Positions 5,808-6,629 of a DNA stretch of 6,629 bases are shown piece by piece. Source of the DNA: Thermoleophilia bacterium (GTDB taxonomy: Bacteria; Actinomycetota; Thermoleophilia; Gaiellales; Gaiellaceae); assembly GCA_025934335.1 (NCBI GenBank), contig JAICYG010000152.1, forward strand, positions 1 through 6,629, read 5' to 3'. Numbering within the stretch: position 1 is the stretch's first letter; every line of letters begins with the position of its first letter. Under the pieces are notes generated by a model, which made no database searches, had not been told where the DNA came from, and saw only the letters and a program-made list of their open reading frames with translations. The position numbers and the translations under genes are program-made.

Positions 5808-6629
5808 GTGGAGCTGAGAGACCTGCCGTCGGTGGACGAGCTCGCCCGCGAGCTCGACGACCCGCTCGCAGTCGACGCGGCCCGCGCGGTGCTCGCCAGG
5901 GCACGCGGCGAGATACGTGCCGGCGTCCCGCCCGGCGATCTCGCAGCGCGGCTGCGCGAGGAGATCGCAGCGGTGCGCCGGCCGCTCCTGCGGCGCGTCC
6001 TCAACGCGACGGGCGTGCTCGTCCACACGAACCTCGGGCGGGCGCCGCTCGCTGCGGCGGCGCTCGAGCGGGTCGTCGACGTCGCGGGCGGCTACTCGAA
6101 CCTCGAGTTCGACGTCGCCGAGGGAGCGCGCGGGTCGCGGCAGGACCATGTCGCCGCGATCCTGCGGCGGCTCACCGGCGCCGAGGCGGCGCTCGTCGTC
6201 AACAACAACGCAGGCGCGCTGCTCCTCGCACTCGCGGCGCTCGCGGAAGGGCGCGAGGTGATCGTCTCACGCGGCGAGCTGATCGAGATCGGCGACGGCT
6301 TCCGGATCCCCGACGTGCTCGTGCGCTCCGGAGCACGCCTCGTCGAGGTCGGAACGACGAACCGCACGCGCGCGGCCGACTACGAGCGCGCGATCGGCGA
6401 GCAGACCGCGCTCCTCCTCCGCGTCCACCAGTCGAACTTCCGCGTCGTCGGGTTCACCGAGCGGCCGTCGCTGAAGGAGCTGGCCGCGGTCGCAAGCCGG
6501 CGCGGGCTGCCGCTCCTCGACGACCTCGGCTCGGGCGCGCTGATCGACCTCGCGGACGAGCCGACCGCGCGCGCGTCGCTCGAGGAGGGCGCCGATCTCG
6601 TCTGCTTCAGCGGCGACAAGCTGCTCGGC
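5808..6629 (+). CDS. selA: L-seryl-tRNA(Sec) selenium transferase (SelA), truncated at right edge
   Basis: The 274 codons present match bacterial SelA, the PLP enzyme that converts Ser-tRNA(Sec) to Sec-tRNA(Sec) with selenophosphate. It has an N-terminal tRNA-binding helical region (LPSVDELAREL, 6-16), LNATGVLVHTNLGRAPL (65-81), SNLEFDVAEGARGSR (97-111), LTGAEAALVVNNNAGALLL (122-140), VSRGELIEIGDGFRIPDV (153-170), VGTTNRT (181-187), RVHQSNFRVVGFTE (205-218), DLGSGALIDL (239-248) and SGDKLLG (268-274), where Lys271 is the expected PLP Schiff-base residue. About 200 C-terminal residues are outside the window. GTG 5808 is preferred because the protein then begins directly with the usual LPSVD region and a -10-like TATCGT lies 6 nt upstream. 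An in-frame GTG at 5772 would add a basic 12-residue tail (MKQRRRAAYRSA) and is less likely. The gene is divergent from VanW. selB, selC and selD are not in the window. Confidence 0.97.
   Translation, partial: MELRDLPSVDELARELDDPLAVDAARAVLARARGEIRAGVPPGDLAARLREEIAAVRRPLLRRVLNATGVLVHTNLGRAPLAAAALERVVDVAGGYSNLEFDVAEGARGSRQDHVAAILRRLTGAEAALVVNNNAGALLLALAALAEGREVIVSRGELIEIGDGFRIPDVLVRSGARLVEVGTTNRTRAADYERAIGEQTALLLRVHQSNFRVVGFTERPSLKELAAVASRRGLPLLDDLGSGALIDLADEPTARASLEEGADLVCFSGDKLLG

Noticed and set aside
5765..6028. Upstream extension of the VanW gene to a distant in-frame ATG near 6028
   Set aside because: It would place about 88 low-complexity residues antisense to selA in front of an obvious signal anchor starting with MKRFVVLAV at 5764.
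3957..6149. Very long minus-strand open frame (730 codons) antisense to selA and across the VanW gene
   Set aside because: It is a high-GC shadow. The translation is dominated by Arg, Ala and Pro with no motifs, while the VanW product is clear in another minus frame and SelA is clear on the opposite strand.

Overview
This is a GC-rich window (roughly 70% G+C by eye) with dense, short-spaced genes, several GTG starts, stop/start overlaps of the GTGA type, and at least three starts that look leaderless. Together with the gene content (split-type methylmalonyl-CoA mutase, MoaD-MoaE fusion, VanW-family cell-wall protein, SelA) this suggests a high-GC actinobacterium. A deep-branching class such as Thermoleophilia is my best guess, but that is inference and not proven by the window. 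No mobile element, CRISPR array, rRNA or tRNA is visible.

Layout. (i) 1-533, minus strand: the N-terminal third of a methylmalonyl-CoA mutase large/catalytic subunit, running off the left edge. (ii) 534-554: a 21-bp divergent spacer whose two candidate -10 elements share the same bases, each 6-7 nt from a GTG start. (iii) 555-3458, plus strand: a compact, overlapping four-gene operon coding for an exported TolB-like beta-propeller protein, a MoaD-MoaE fusion (molybdopterin synthase, MoaX type), a membrane-embedded site-2-type zinc metalloprotease (M50), and a LOG-family nucleotide phosphoribohydrolase. A possible 16-codon ORF with an excellent ribosome binding site overlaps the end of the last gene. 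(iv) 3459-3568: a 110-bp intergenic stretch with two mutually exclusive inverted repeats. (v) 3569-4075, plus: a secreted, lysine-rich, arginine-free protein made of three Cys-paired repeats that I cannot assign to any named family. (vi) 4082-5764, minus: a VanW-family protein with an N-terminal membrane anchor, convergent with (v) across a 6-bp gap. A 14-bp hairpin that fits a terminator for (v) is embedded in its last codons. (vii) 5808-6629, plus: selA (L-seryl-tRNA(Sec) selenium transferase), cut by the right edge just after its PLP lysine.

How the genes may work together. The operon links the last step of molybdopterin formation (MoaX) with a LOG protein, a fold that also includes molybdenum-cofactor carriers. 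SelA shows that the organism probably makes selenocysteine. Molybdenum cofactor and selenocysteine meet in formate dehydrogenases, but no such enzyme is in the window. The most novel-looking item is the triple-repeat secreted protein. I do not see a clear new defence or mobile system here; most of the window is ordinary chromosomal content.
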